From a virus: a stretch of 43,511 nucleotides of DNA. The stretch is taken from positions 1 to 43,511 of the IMG/VR virus record IMGVR_UViG_3300036768_000511. One strand, 5' to 3'. Each line of letters opens with the position of its first letter. Position 1 is the stretch's first letter. Position numbers and translations under genes: made by a program. Shown here piece by piece: positions 5,934 to 12,644 of the stretch. A model generated the notes under the pieces. The model had not been told where the DNA came from. It did no database searches and worked only from the letters and a program-made list of their open reading frames with translations.

Positions 5934-6247
5934 GGCTGCTGGGCCCATATCTGTATAACATTCAACCATATTTTCATGCGGCGTCGCTATCGGCATCGAT
6001 GTCGTCGCCAATGCATTGGCGACATGCGGGGTCATGGTCAAGAAATGGTGCAAACCGCAGATCGATATCGTGGTCGCGATCTGGTTCGGAGTCGATATCT
6101 ACTGCGAATACAGGGTCAATGTCGAAGACGCGGTCGTGGTCGTGGGAACTATTTTATTCGCGGTCTATGTCTGGATCGCGGATGCAGAATAATGTGTTAC
6201 ATTCGCCTATTTGTCTGCGATTGAGACAACGGTCCGGGTCAAGATAG
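5930..6247 (+). CDS. Ser/Arg/Trp-alternating ORF 2
   Basis: This is a 105-residue ORF coupled to the previous one (ATGA) behind a GGAGG site. After an unrelated N-terminus (MRLLGPYLYNIQPYFHAAS) it becomes Ser-rich with alternating residues (SISWSRSGSESIS; TRSWSWELFYSRS). In an overlapping frame, ATG 6034 to TAA 6192 encodes a 52-residue protein. It has a basic N-terminus (MVKKWCKPQ) and a hydrophobic end (VVVVGTILFAVYVWIADAE), and looks at least as protein-like. Which frame is used here cannot be settled by eye. Confidence 0.35.
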   Translation: MRLLGPYLYNIQPYFHAASLSASMSSPMHWRHAGSWSRNGANRRSISWSRSGSESISTANTGSMSKTRSWSWELFYSRSMSGSRMQNNVLHSPICLRLRQRSGSR

Positions 6248-6306
6248 CAGCGGCGATTGTATACACCGCATTTGTCAACTTATGCGAAAAGAGGATGAAC
6301 TAAATA

Positions 6307-6573
6307 ATGCCGCGAGCGCGCTCACCGCGCGACGTGACTGATACGTCTGCGTCATCATCGGGATCGAGGTCGTGGGCGTTGTCGTTGGCGTTGTCGCAAT
6401 TCGGTTCGTGGTCGCGGTTGTGGTCGAATTCTGATTCAACGTCGCGGTCGTGGTCGCTCATGCAATCGATGTCAATGTCGCAGTCGCGTTCTTGGGCGCA
6501 TTCATGGTCGCGGTCGCAGTCGCGGTCGTGGTCATGGTCGCGGTCGCAGTTGGAGCCGATCTTATTGAGCTGA
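6307..6573 (+). CDS. Ser/Arg/Trp-alternating ORF 3
   Basis: This is an 88-residue ORF with a GAGGATGAA...ATAATG start context that recurs before the ORF at 7816. The N-terminus PRDVTDTSAS matches the starts of the ORFs at 7167 (RRDITYTS), 7457 (SLTDTTAS) and 7717 (RRDVTETSAS). Then follows a strict Ser-X alternation, with X mostly Arg, Trp, Leu or Met (SWSRSQSRSWSWSRSQ). It has no Cys and a positive charge. The competing Val/Ala frame is interrupted by TGA within this block, which favours the Ser frame. The function is unknown. Confidence 0.5.
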   Translation: MPRARSPRDVTDTSASSSGSRSWALSLALSQFGSWSRLWSNSDSTSRSWSLMQSMSMSQSRSWAHSWSRSQSRSWSWSRSQLEPILLS

Positions 6574-6576
6574 TCA

Positions 6577-7170
6577 ATGCCAGCTGGTCGTCCATCCGCC
6601 TATCCTCGTCTTCGTGACCTCGATCCGCTCCGGGTCGCCGAGTCCGTCATCGGCGCAGTCATGGGTCACGTCGCGTCGCTGGCATCTCGCCTCGACGCCA
6701 GCTCGACGTGTTCGATCGAAATCGGTGGCCGCCGCATCGATTCCTACGCCGAAATCGCTCGCGTCTCGACGCTCGGCCGCGATGTGCAGGCCCTCACGCA
6801 GTGGGCACAGACAGGCGAGGCGGTCGACTTGTCCGACTCCGGCATGGCCGCTGATACGCTCCTATCGGTGATTTCCGCGCTCTACACGCGCGCCGCAGAC
6901 GGCACGATCGACGCAAGTGAGTTCGAGACCGATGTGGACGCGACGCAGGATTTTGGCGTCGTGATCCTCGCCGCGCAGGCGCGCATCCGCTTGTGCCATG
7001 GCACCGACGTACCCGTGCGCGAGCTTGCGGCGCTGGCGTCGCTATCGCCGGATGCGCTGAGGCGGGGGGAGGGCGCGAAGCTGCGCCGGACCGTTGACGG
7101 GATCGCGTACGAGGACGCTCGGCGGTGGCTGTGCGGGCGGGGGATTCTTGTCGAGATGGAGGACAAGTGA
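6577..7170 (+). CDS. Conventional protein inside the repeat cluster, possible HTH at C-terminus
   Basis: This 197-residue protein has ordinary composition and codon use, in contrast to its neighbours. The N-terminal half is helical (VAESVIGAVMGHVASLASRL) with a short beta segment (CSIEIGGRRIDSYAEIARV). The C-terminal 55 residues (VRELAALASLSPDALRRGEG, GIAYEDARRWLCGRG) look like a winged or AlpA-type helix-turn-helix followed by a recognition hairpin. It starts three bases after the previous ORF, and its stop overlaps GTG 7167. A role as regulator of the cluster is possible but unproven. Confidence 0.8.
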   Translation: MPAGRPSAYPRLRDLDPLRVAESVIGAVMGHVASLASRLDASSTCSIEIGGRRIDSYAEIARVSTLGRDVQALTQWAQTGEAVDLSDSGMAADTLLSVISALYTRAADGTIDASEFETDVDATQDFGVVILAAQARIRLCHGTDVPVRELAALASLSPDALRRGEGAKLRRTVDGIAYEDARRWLCGRGILVEMEDK

Positions 7171-7460
7171 GGCGCGATATCACTTACACGTCGTGGTCGC
7201 GGTCATGGTCATTGTCTGCGTCCGGGTTGGTACATGGGTCGCGTTCGCTATCATGGTCGAACCCGTTGGTGCAGTCGGTGTCGAGATCGTTGCCTGGAGA
7301 GTTGACGGCGTCGGCATCACGGTCTTGGTCAACGTCAAGATCGTGGTCGATGTCATTGTCGAGGTCGCGGTCGTCATCGCGGTCGAGATCGCGGTTGATG
7401 TCGAGGTCGCGGGCGCTGTCGCTATCGATGATGCCGTCGCGATCAGTGGATGCCAAATGA
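7167..7460 (+). CDS. Ser/Arg/Trp-alternating ORF 4
   Basis: This is a 97-residue ORF with a GTGA overlap to the preceding gene. It opens with RRDITYTSWSRSWSLS and continues as Ser-X dipeptides (SRSWSTSRSWSMSLSRSRSS), ending VDAK and an ATGA overlap. Serine codons vary at the third base, and Arg codons (CGG, CGT, CGA, AGG, AGA) vary synonymously. The Val frame (VIVEVAVVIAVEIAVDVEV) and the reverse Asp frame are also open, so expression of this frame is an inference. Confidence 0.5.
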   Translation: MRRDITYTSWSRSWSLSASGLVHGSRSLSWSNPLVQSVSRSLPGELTASASRSWSTSRSWSMSLSRSRSSSRSRSRLMSRSRALSLSMMPSRSVDAK

Positions 7461-7720
7461 GGTCCAATCGCTCATTGACTGATACCACGGCCTCGCGGTC
7501 GCGTTCGCGGTCGCGGTCACTTTCGCGATTGGCATCACGGTCGTGGTCGCGTTCTGGATCGCGGTCTTGGGCGTGGTTGCTATTGATATCGCAGTCGTGG
7601 TCGTCATCGCGGCTTTGTTCGCGGTCACAATCGGAGTCGCGTTCTACGTCGCGGGCGTGGACGAGTGCTGCGTCGCGTTCGCGTCCTTGGTCGCGAATGA
7701 TCGCGATGGAGTACAAGTGA
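7457..7720 (+). CDS. Ser/Arg/Trp-alternating ORF 5
   Basis: This 87-residue ORF starts in an ATGA overlap. It opens with MRSNRSLTDTTASRSRSRSR, goes on to SRLASRSWSRSGSRSWAWLL and a Ser-rich stretch, and ends MEYK with a GTGA overlap. The N-terminal consensus T-D/E/Y-T-x-S followed by Ser-Arg repeats is shared with the sibling ORFs. An overlapping frame would give a long hydrophobic segment (VVVAFWIAVLGVVAIDIAV). No family was recognised. Confidence 0.5.
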   Translation: MRSNRSLTDTTASRSRSRSRSLSRLASRSWSRSGSRSWAWLLLISQSWSSSRLCSRSQSESRSTSRAWTSAASRSRPWSRMIAMEYK

Positions 7721-7806
7721 GGCGCGACGTGACAGAAACATCGGCATCGCGGTTCGATCCGGCGGTTGTCTTCGATCTCGATGTCGCGGTGGTTGCCGTC
7801 AGCTGA
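7717..7806 (+). pseudogene. Ser/Arg/Trp ORF 6, apparently frameshifted
   Basis: GTG 7717 overlaps the previous stop and encodes RRDVTETSASR, the family start. At 7751-7755 the repeat reads GGTTCG where GGTCG is usual, and the Ser frame is lost; the frame then ends at TGA 7804-7806 after 29 residues. Removing that extra T would restore a Ser-rich ORF (SIRRLSSISMSRW...) ending at TAA 7814-7816, which overlaps the next ATG exactly. It is a slippage mutant, a phase-variable gene, or a sequencing error. Confidence 0.45.
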
Positions 7807-7815
7807 GGATGAATA

Positions 7816-8040
7816 ATGCTATTTTCGCGAGCTGCGCACTATTTGACATACACATCATTGTCACACTCAGGATATAGGCCAGATTCGTCAAGGGCATGGT
7901 CGATGTCCTGTTTTTGTCGCAGTGCGAGGATTTGGTCTGGATCAACGTCACGGTCTGGATCGGAGTCGACGTCGCGGTCGCTCGTATTCTCCGGGACCGG
8001 TTCTCGTAAAACCCAATACCGCCTTCCGACATCGGAGTGA
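7816..8040 (+). CDS. Ser-rich ORF 7, last of the cluster
   Basis: This 74-residue ORF follows GAGGATGAATA with ATG 7816. Its start (RAAHYLTYTSLSHS) resembles RRDITYTSWSRS of the ORF at 7167. The middle is Ser-rich and less regular (AWSMSCFCRSARIWSGSTSR, SGSESTSRS), with two Cys. After the stop the hexamers continue without an ORF start up to the end of the amidase gene, which is transcribed towards it, so the two transcription units converge near 8060. Confidence 0.45.
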   Translation: MLFSRAAHYLTYTSLSHSGYRPDSSRAWSMSCFCRSARIWSGSTSRSGSESTSRSLVFSGTGSRKTQYRLPTSE

Positions 8041-8071
8041 GCGTCGCGTTCGCGGTCGTGCGGTCGCGGTC

Positions 8072-8746
8072 CTAGCGGCATAGGTCCCATAGCCGTGACC
8101 AGTTGAACCGCTCGCCCGGATCGAAGCTCCCGCCCGCGTTCGCCCGGCGCAACGGCGACACGTCGTAGTGCCCGAGGACGTGCTCGCGGTCGAGCGGGAT
8201 GCGCCAGCGCTTGCACACGTCAGCGAGGAGCGCCGCGAGCGCCTGGTACTGCTGCGGCTCGAACACGTCGCCGCGCGGCGGGCGCTCGAGGCTCTGCACC
8301 TCGATCCCGATGCTGCGCCGGTTCGGGCTATCGCCGCTCACAAGCTCGAGCGGCGATTGCAGCGCGACAGTGCGCCGCCATGTCTCGCGCCATAGGCGGT
8401 AGCGCGGCTGCTCGACGCCGAGGTCGACAACGCGATCGTCGGGCGACCAAACGCAGCGCGACCAGGTTTCCCACCCCTGCCGATAGGCCGCAGCCTCGGC
8501 GGCGCGCATAGCCGCATGCCGCGCGACGCGCCCCTCGTCGACGATGCGTCGGATCGATCCGGTCGCCGTGACGAGGTAGTGCGGCGCGATGCCGTCGGTG
8601 TTGCTCCCGCGCGCGTCGGTGTACCAATCGAGACAGCGGTCAAGGTCGGTCTCGCCCGTCGCGTGCACGATCACGCAGACCGGTGGTGTCTGCCGCTCGG
8701 GCAGTTCATGTCGAGTCGGCGTATCGATTACGTCGAGCGCGTCCAC
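8072..8746 (-). CDS. Endolysin, N-acetylmuramoyl-L-alanine amidase (Amidase_2/PGRP type)
   Basis: This 224-residue protein has an Amidase_2 fold. It shows VIVHATGE with the first zinc His, IAPHYLV, SIGIEVQSLE, and the C-terminal LGHYDVSP with FDPGERFNW, which hold the second His and the third zinc ligand or catalytic residues. It should cleave the amide bond between MurNAc and L-Ala in the host wall at lysis. No signal peptide is seen, so a holin or pinholin is needed. GTG 8746 lies inside the tiny membrane gene upstream (8728-8844), giving a compact lysis cassette that ends the late operon. Confidence 0.92.
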   Translation of the reverse strand: MDALDVIDTPTRHELPERQTPPVCVIVHATGETDLDRCLDWYTDARGSNTDGIAPHYLVTATGSIRRIVDEGRVARHAAMRAAEAAAYRQGWETWSRCVWSPDDRVVDLGVEQPRYRLWRETWRRTVALQSPLELVSGDSPNRRSIGIEVQSLERPPRGDVFEPQQYQALAALLADVCKRWRIPLDREHVLGHYDVSPLRRANAGGSFDPGERFNWSRLWDLCR

Positions 8747-8844
8747 GGCTCAGCGTCCCCGACCGCCAAGAGCGCGACGAGCGCCCACACGAGCGGCGCC
8801 GCGAACACGAGGGCGATTTTCGCGCGACGACAACCGAGAATCAC
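8728..8844 (-). CDS. Tiny single-span membrane protein, holin candidate
   Basis: This is a 38-residue ORF. GTG 8844 overlaps the stop of the preceding structural gene (GTGA) and its end overlaps the amidase start. It has a basic N-terminus (ILGCRRAK), one clear membrane span (IALVFAAPLVWALVALLAV) and a short polar tail (GDAEPWTRST). Its position immediately before the endolysin and its single span suggest a pinholin-like or accessory lysis role. Its size is below that of most described holins, so this stays tentative. Confidence 0.6.
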   Translation of the reverse strand: MILGCRRAKIALVFAAPLVWALVALLAVGDAEPWTRST

Positions 8845-9965
8845 GGCAGAACCTGCGATGGCTTCACGGTGACGCTCGATTCCTCGGCGCCGACGACGTT
8901 GGCTCCGGTCGTCTCAATTCGGTACCACCACACGCCGGACACCGATAGACTGATGTCGAGCGTGTACGTCCCAGTGCTCAGCCGCGACCACTGCGGATCG
9001 ACGCCATAGGTGTAGACCGTGACAACGCCGTCCGGCCTCTTCGTCCGCGCAACGAGCGTGGCTGGATCGGCGAGCGCGCCACTGGCATTTTTCACGGTCA
9101 CGTCGATTCGGGCGACATCGCCTACGTCGTACATCTCGGAACCTCCGAGGGTGATGGTAGCAAGCGGCCGCGCGAGCAGCGCAATCTCGGCGAGAGCCTG
9201 CCCATCAACGATAATCGAGGCAATCGGCTGCGCGAGCAGCTCAATCTCGGTGATAGCTCGCCCGGCAAGGAGAATCGAGGTAAGCGGCCGCGCGCCGATG
9301 ATGAGCGTGCCGGCTCGCTGAACGCCGGCAGAGGAGGCGGCGCAGGTCGCCGATCCGGCAGCGGTGGCAGTGGCAGTCGCGATCGCGGCACCCGTCGCCG
9401 CGACAATCGAGGTGCCGCTCGCGCTCGCCGTCGACGACGAGACGGAGCTCGCCGCAACGGTCGCGGTGCCCGACGCGCTCGCCGAAGCGGTCGCCGTTGC
9501 AGCGCCGGTCGCCGCTACGGTCGCAGTGCCGCTCGCGGCCGCGGCGCCGGTCGCAATCGAAGCGCCAGTCGCTGCGCCATCGCCCGCCCCCGATGCCGAG
9601 GCGCTCGCCGTCGCGGTCGACGAGCCGACGGCGCTGGCCGATGCTACGCCAGCGCAGCTTCCTGCCGCGCTCGCGGTCGCCGAGCCGGTCGCGGCGACAT
9701 TCGCGGTCCCCGATGCCGCACCGGTACCCGCCGCCTTCGCCGCGCCGGTCGCAGCGGCGCTCGAGGTGCCGGCTGACGTGCCGCTACCGGCCGCAATCGA
9801 TGAGCCGGTCGCGCTCGCCGTCGATGTGCCGGCGGCGCTCGCGTTCGAGCTCTGACTGGGAGGAAAGAAATCGTCATCGACGACGAGCGGCCACGGAGAC
9901 GCATCGTCGTCGACGAACGGAATCGGATACGGCGAGGAGAGCGGCGCGCGGTAGAGCTCCGCCAC
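8841..9965 (-). CDS. Virion protein with Ala/Ser/Thr/Gly repeat shaft and Ig-like C-terminus
   Basis: This is a 374-residue protein. Residues 1-40 are acidic and aromatic (FVDDDASPWPLVVDDDFFP). Residues 43-215 consist almost entirely of Ala, Ser, Thr, Gly and Val in dipeptide-like repeats (GTATVAATGAATATASASAS). Residues 220-280 contain five decapeptides of the type LLA-R/Q-P/A-L/I-A/T-x-I (LLAGRAITEIE, LLAQPIASII, LLARPLATIT). The last 95 residues form a beta-sandwich-like domain (VARIDVTVKNASG, GTYTLDISLSVSGVWWYRIE). It probably acts as a tail fibre or needle-like appendage. The repeat shaft is encoded by GCGACC-type hexamers, the complement of the 5.8-8.1 kb motif. Confidence 0.75.
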   Translation of the reverse strand: MAELYRAPLSSPYPIPFVDDDASPWPLVVDDDFFPPSQSSNASAAGTSTASATGSSIAAGSGTSAGTSSAAATGAAKAAGTGAASGTANVAATGSATASAAGSCAGVASASAVGSSTATASASASGAGDGAATGASIATGAAAASGTATVAATGAATATASASASGTATVAASSVSSSTASASGTSIVAATGAAIATATATAAGSATCAASSAGVQRAGTLIIGARPLTSILLAGRAITEIELLAQPIASIIVDGQALAEIALLARPLATITLGGSEMYDVGDVARIDVTVKNASGALADPATLVARTKRPDGVVTVYTYGVDPQWSRLSTGTYTLDISLSVSGVWWYRIETTGANVVGAEESSVTVKPSQVLP

Positions 9966-9973
9966 GTGTCACC

Positions 9974-10774
9974 TCACCCGTTGGCGATGTCGATCGTCAG
10001 ATCTGGAATGCCCGTCGAGGTGGAATCGGCAGTGACCATCAGGAAGAGCGCGGAGTCGGCGAAGACCTGCGGCATGCCCGTCCTATCGGGGCCGTGGACA
10101 TCGCCGGCGGTCGCGATCGGGCATCGACCCTCCCACAGAGGTCGCAGCACGAGCAGATTGAAGGTGCCGGCGGTCGCGACCGTCGCCGTCACGGACTCGA
10201 TCTTCTGCACGCCCGTGTCGCCAGCCTGAAGCGGGAGCTGAATCATGCGCCCCACCGTCGGAGCGACGCCGGTGGCGACGGTGCCTGTACTGCGCCCGGC
10301 CGTACCCCCCTGGTTCGTGTACGTGACCGCGATCGATAGGTTGCCCGTGAACGCGGTGACCGTCTCGACCCAGATCTGGGTACCCGCGTAGTCGCCGCCG
10401 GGGATGCGCGACGCATACGACGGCTGCGACGAAAGGGTGACGCTGGCGTTGAACGAGTACGCGCCGGCCTTCCACAGCATGTCGTAGATGCCGAGCCGGC
10501 ACGCCACCGACGACGCATACCGCACGCGCGTGAGGTACCCCGTATTCGAGCCAGTGAACGCATTGATTACCGGGCACCCAGCCGTGGCGTCGGTGGGAAC
10601 GACGCCAGCAGTGGTCGACGTTCCGGCCAGCACCCCGGCCCCGGGGTTGCCCGCGATATCGAACACGCTGAACGGAGTCGCCGCCACCGACGTGCGCGCA
10701 ACCGTCTTCGTGAACTGGATGTGCTGCGCCGCCGCCTGCGCGGCGATAAGACCGTCGCGCGAAGAGATCGCCAC
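9974..10774 (-). CDS. Phage virion structural protein
   Basis: This is a 266-residue protein of mostly beta-strand composition (AGTFNLLVLRPLWEGRCPIA, FLMVTADSTSTGIPDLTIDI) with a helical N-terminus (SRDGLIAAQAAAQHIQF). The pattern and neighbours fit an accessory tail or head structural protein. It sits between two fibre-type genes with only 8 and 3 bases of spacing. I do not assign a precise role. Confidence 0.7.
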   Translation of the reverse strand: MAISSRDGLIAAQAAAQHIQFTKTVARTSVAATPFSVFDIAGNPGAGVLAGTSTTAGVVPTDATAGCPVINAFTGSNTGYLTRVRYASSVACRLGIYDMLWKAGAYSFNASVTLSSQPSYASRIPGGDYAGTQIWVETVTAFTGNLSIAVTYTNQGGTAGRSTGTVATGVAPTVGRMIQLPLQAGDTGVQKIESVTATVATAGTFNLLVLRPLWEGRCPIATAGDVHGPDRTGMPQVFADSALFLMVTADSTSTGIPDLTIDIANG

Positions 10775-10777
10775 GGC

Positions 10778-11215
10778 TTAGTCCTCGGAGATCATGTTCG
10801 TCGCCGAAAGCTGCGGCGTGACGCCGTTGCCGGTCACGATGTTCGGAGTCACCGTGCCGCTGTAGAGCAGCGTTCCCGCGCCGGACGATGCCGTCCCGAT
10901 TCCGAAATGCGTCACCGTGCCCGACCCGCCAGTGCCCGCCGGAAAGCTGATCGTCGACGCGGGCGCGACCTGGTTGCCGGAGACGACCCAGCCGGAACTC
11001 GAACGCGGGACGGCAACGCGCGCGTATCCGGTATAGGTCGCCTCGTTCGTCGACTGGTCGCCGGCCTCGCCAGGATCGGCGGTATGCAGCGAGACGTAGA
11101 GATTGCCCGCGGTCGTCGAGCCACGAAGCCCGGTCGCGTCACCGACATTCGCCACGTTGCTGTTATTGAACAGCAGCAGGAGAAGTGAGTTTTCCCACGA
11201 GTTGCTCTTGGACAT
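10778..11215 (-). CDS. Small virion structural protein
   Basis: This 145-residue protein belongs to a family often found in GC-rich phages. It begins with a hydrophobic helix (WENSLLLLLFNNSNVANVGD), then GNLYVSLHTADPGEAGDQST, TGYARVAVPR and a Gly/Thr-rich beta region (FGIGTASSGAGTLLYSGT). It is usually called a tail or virion protein without a proven position. The neighbouring genes are fibres and lysis accessories. Confidence 0.7.
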   Translation of the reverse strand: MSKSNSWENSLLLLLFNNSNVANVGDATGLRGSTTAGNLYVSLHTADPGEAGDQSTNEATYTGYARVAVPRSSSGWVVSGNQVAPASTISFPAGTGGSGTVTHFGIGTASSGAGTLLYSGTVTPNIVTGNGVTPQLSATNMISED

Positions 11216-11256
11216 GTGCCTACTCCTCGTCCGCGATGAAGATTACATGATCTTGG

Positions 11257-11481
11257 TCATCGCTGGGAATGCGCCTTGTCGATCTCGTCGAGCTTCGCGT
11301 CGGTCTCGGCATCGCGCTTGGCATCCTCATCGCGACCGTCGGCGAGTCGAGAAGCGAACGCCGCAATGGCCTCGCGCGATTGCTTCCGTGCCTCGTCCTC
11401 GCTGATCCCGCCGGAAGCGAGCTTCACTGCGATCGGCGCAAGCGTGACCACGAGCGTGATGATTTCCTCAGCGAGACCCAT
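11257..11481 (-). CDS. Small membrane protein with charged helical tail
   Basis: This is a 74-residue protein from ATG 11481, chosen because the upstream part of the frame lies inside the preceding gene. There is one hydrophobic segment near the N-terminus (IITLVVTLAPIAVKLASGG). It is followed by a long charged helix (EDEARKQSREAIAAFASRLA, DAETDAKLDEIDKAH). The topology (short N-term, TM, coiled tail) is compatible with a holin or inner-membrane spanin. It overlaps the previous gene by 14 bases. Confidence 0.6.
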   Translation of the reverse strand: MGLAEEIITLVVTLAPIAVKLASGGISEDEARKQSREAIAAFASRLADGRDEDAKRDAETDAKLDEIDKAHSQR

Positions 11482-12157
11482 TCGGCACCCCCGGCACGTT
11501 GATTCCGAGCCCGCGCAGACCATCGAGAAGCGCGCGCCCCATCTTCGTCACGCCGTCGATCAGCGCCGCGAAGTCGAAGCGCCTATCCTTCGCGTTCTCG
11601 GCAACGGTCAGCGCTATCTGCCAGCCGACGAGCGCGGCGTAATACTCTTGCTCGGCCGCACGCGCCTTCGCGCGCTTGTCCCGCCATGCAGCGAGCTTCA
11701 ACCGCGCGGCCGTCGTCGAGCCGGCTTCCTCGGCCTCTCTGACTGCGGAATCTTGGAACGCCTGGTCAGCCGCCGAGATCGCCTTGTCGGCGGCCTCGCC
11801 GATCTGCGCCGCCGTCGAGAGCGCCACATGCGCGCGGCCAGCAGGGGATAGCGCACACCCGCTCGTCGCCACCGCAATCCCGAGCGACGCGACGACGAGC
11901 ACGAGCGCCGCGCCTGAGACCGGCGGATCCTGGGGCTTGTCCTGCTTGCCACCGAATGACGGCACCAGCGGCACGTTGACCGGCCCGAGCACGCCCACTG
12001 CACCGCGCTTCGGCAGCAACGCGAGCACGTCGAGGGCCACGTCAACCCACTTCGGCGCCTTGTCGCCGTAGCGATTCTTGACGGACAGCAAAATGATATA
12101 CACGACCGCGAGCACGTCGAAGATGTCGCGCGCGTGAGCCTTCAGCCATTCGATCAC
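11468..12157 (-). CDS. Two-span protein with lipobox-like segment, lysis accessory candidate
   Basis: This is a 229-residue protein from GTG 12157, one base after the previous stop and behind GGGAGG. It has an N-terminal amphipathic helix and membrane span (FDVLAVVYIILLSV), then a loop. A second hydrophobic stretch (ALVLVVASLGIAVATSGC) ends in a Cys like a weak lipoprotein signal. A long Ala/Glu/Arg coiled domain (AAQIGEAADKAISAADQAFQ) and a soluble tail follow. A nested start could release a spanin-like lipoprotein. It is a candidate for host-envelope disruption; the role is inferred from topology and location. Confidence 0.65.
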   Translation of the reverse strand: MIEWLKAHARDIFDVLAVVYIILLSVKNRYGDKAPKWVDVALDVLALLPKRGAVGVLGPVNVPLVPSFGGKQDKPQDPPVSGAALVLVVASLGIAVATSGCALSPAGRAHVALSTAAQIGEAADKAISAADQAFQDSAVREAEEAGSTTAARLKLAAWRDKRAKARAAEQEYYAALVGWQIALTVAENAKDRRFDFAALIDGVTKMGRALLDGLRGLGINVPGVPNGSR

Positions 12158-12158
12158 G

Positions 12159-12644
12159 TCAACCTCCCATCCGCGCCCTGATCGCGCGGACTTCTTGATA
12201 GACGGCAATTGCTACGCCGGCCCCGACGACGAGCGAGAACACGAGCACCGCGACGGCCAGGATCTTGGTGACGGGCGCCGAAAAGACGGCACGCGCGATC
12301 GACTTCACCGTGCCGCTCTTGTCGACTCCCGCCGCCGTAAGCTGAACGCGACCGGTCGCCTCGCGCGTCGCGAACGCCTGCGCCGAGGCCTCACGCGACG
12401 CCTGCGCCGCGCCCTCAACGGCATGCTCGATCACCGCGAGCCGCTCCGCGATACGCTTGAGCTCGGCGCGGATCTCGTGGACGACCGTTCCCTCGAACGT
12501 GTCGCGGAGGTCGGCAACATCGGGCGTCAGTCGCTCAAGGATTGTCGCAATCCTGTCAAGGCGACGGCCAGTCGCGCGCAGCTCCTCGTTCGCTTCAAAG
12601 AGCGCGTTCGCGACGCCGCGCGATATATCTCCGCTCGAGCTCAT
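12159..12644 (-). CDS. Coiled-coil protein with C-terminal membrane span
   Basis: This 161-residue protein has a long helical body (ANEELRATGRRLDRIATILE, IRAELKRIAERLAVIEHAVE) and one C-terminal membrane span (VTKILAVAVLVFSLVVGAGVAIAV) followed by a short basic tail. It starts inside the preceding gene (50-base overlap) and ends one base before the next start. The membrane topology with long periplasm- or cytoplasm-facing helices suits a lysis-cassette protein, but no family was recognised. Confidence 0.65.
   Translation of the reverse strand: MSSSGDISRGVANALFEANEELRATGRRLDRIATILERLTPDVADLRDTFEGTVVHEIRAELKRIAERLAVIEHAVEGAAQASREASAQAFATREATGRVQLTAAGVDKSGTVKSIARAVFSAPVTKILAVAVLVFSLVVGAGVAIAVYQEVRAIRARMGG

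Larger units (their letters stand above)
5820..8085. repeat. Degenerate GGTCGN hexamer-repeat region
   Basis: Apart from the ordinary gene at 6577-7170, this stretch is dominated by variants of GTCGCG, GTCGTG, GTCATG and ATCGCG in tandem, mostly in one hexamer phase. Several frames are open because of the repeat. The Ser-(Arg/Trp) frame is favoured: it follows the coupled start codons and keeps Ser at alternate codons as TCG, TCA, TCT or TCC. The dense repeats continue to just inside the 3' end of the amidase gene at about 8085. Confidence 0.8.

Noticed and set aside
7180-7716. Minus-strand ORFs of Arg-Asp/His-Asp repeats (DRDRDHDRD type)
   Set aside because: They are the complement of the GTC-NNN hexamers. 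The Asp frame is open by construction and has no ribosome site, coupling or conserved start; the plus-strand starts are phased with the Ser frame instead.
6300-8060. Diversity-generating retroelement or template repeat
   Set aside because: No reverse transcriptase and no template/variable repeat pair with adenine-specific changes; variation is spread over hexamer positions.
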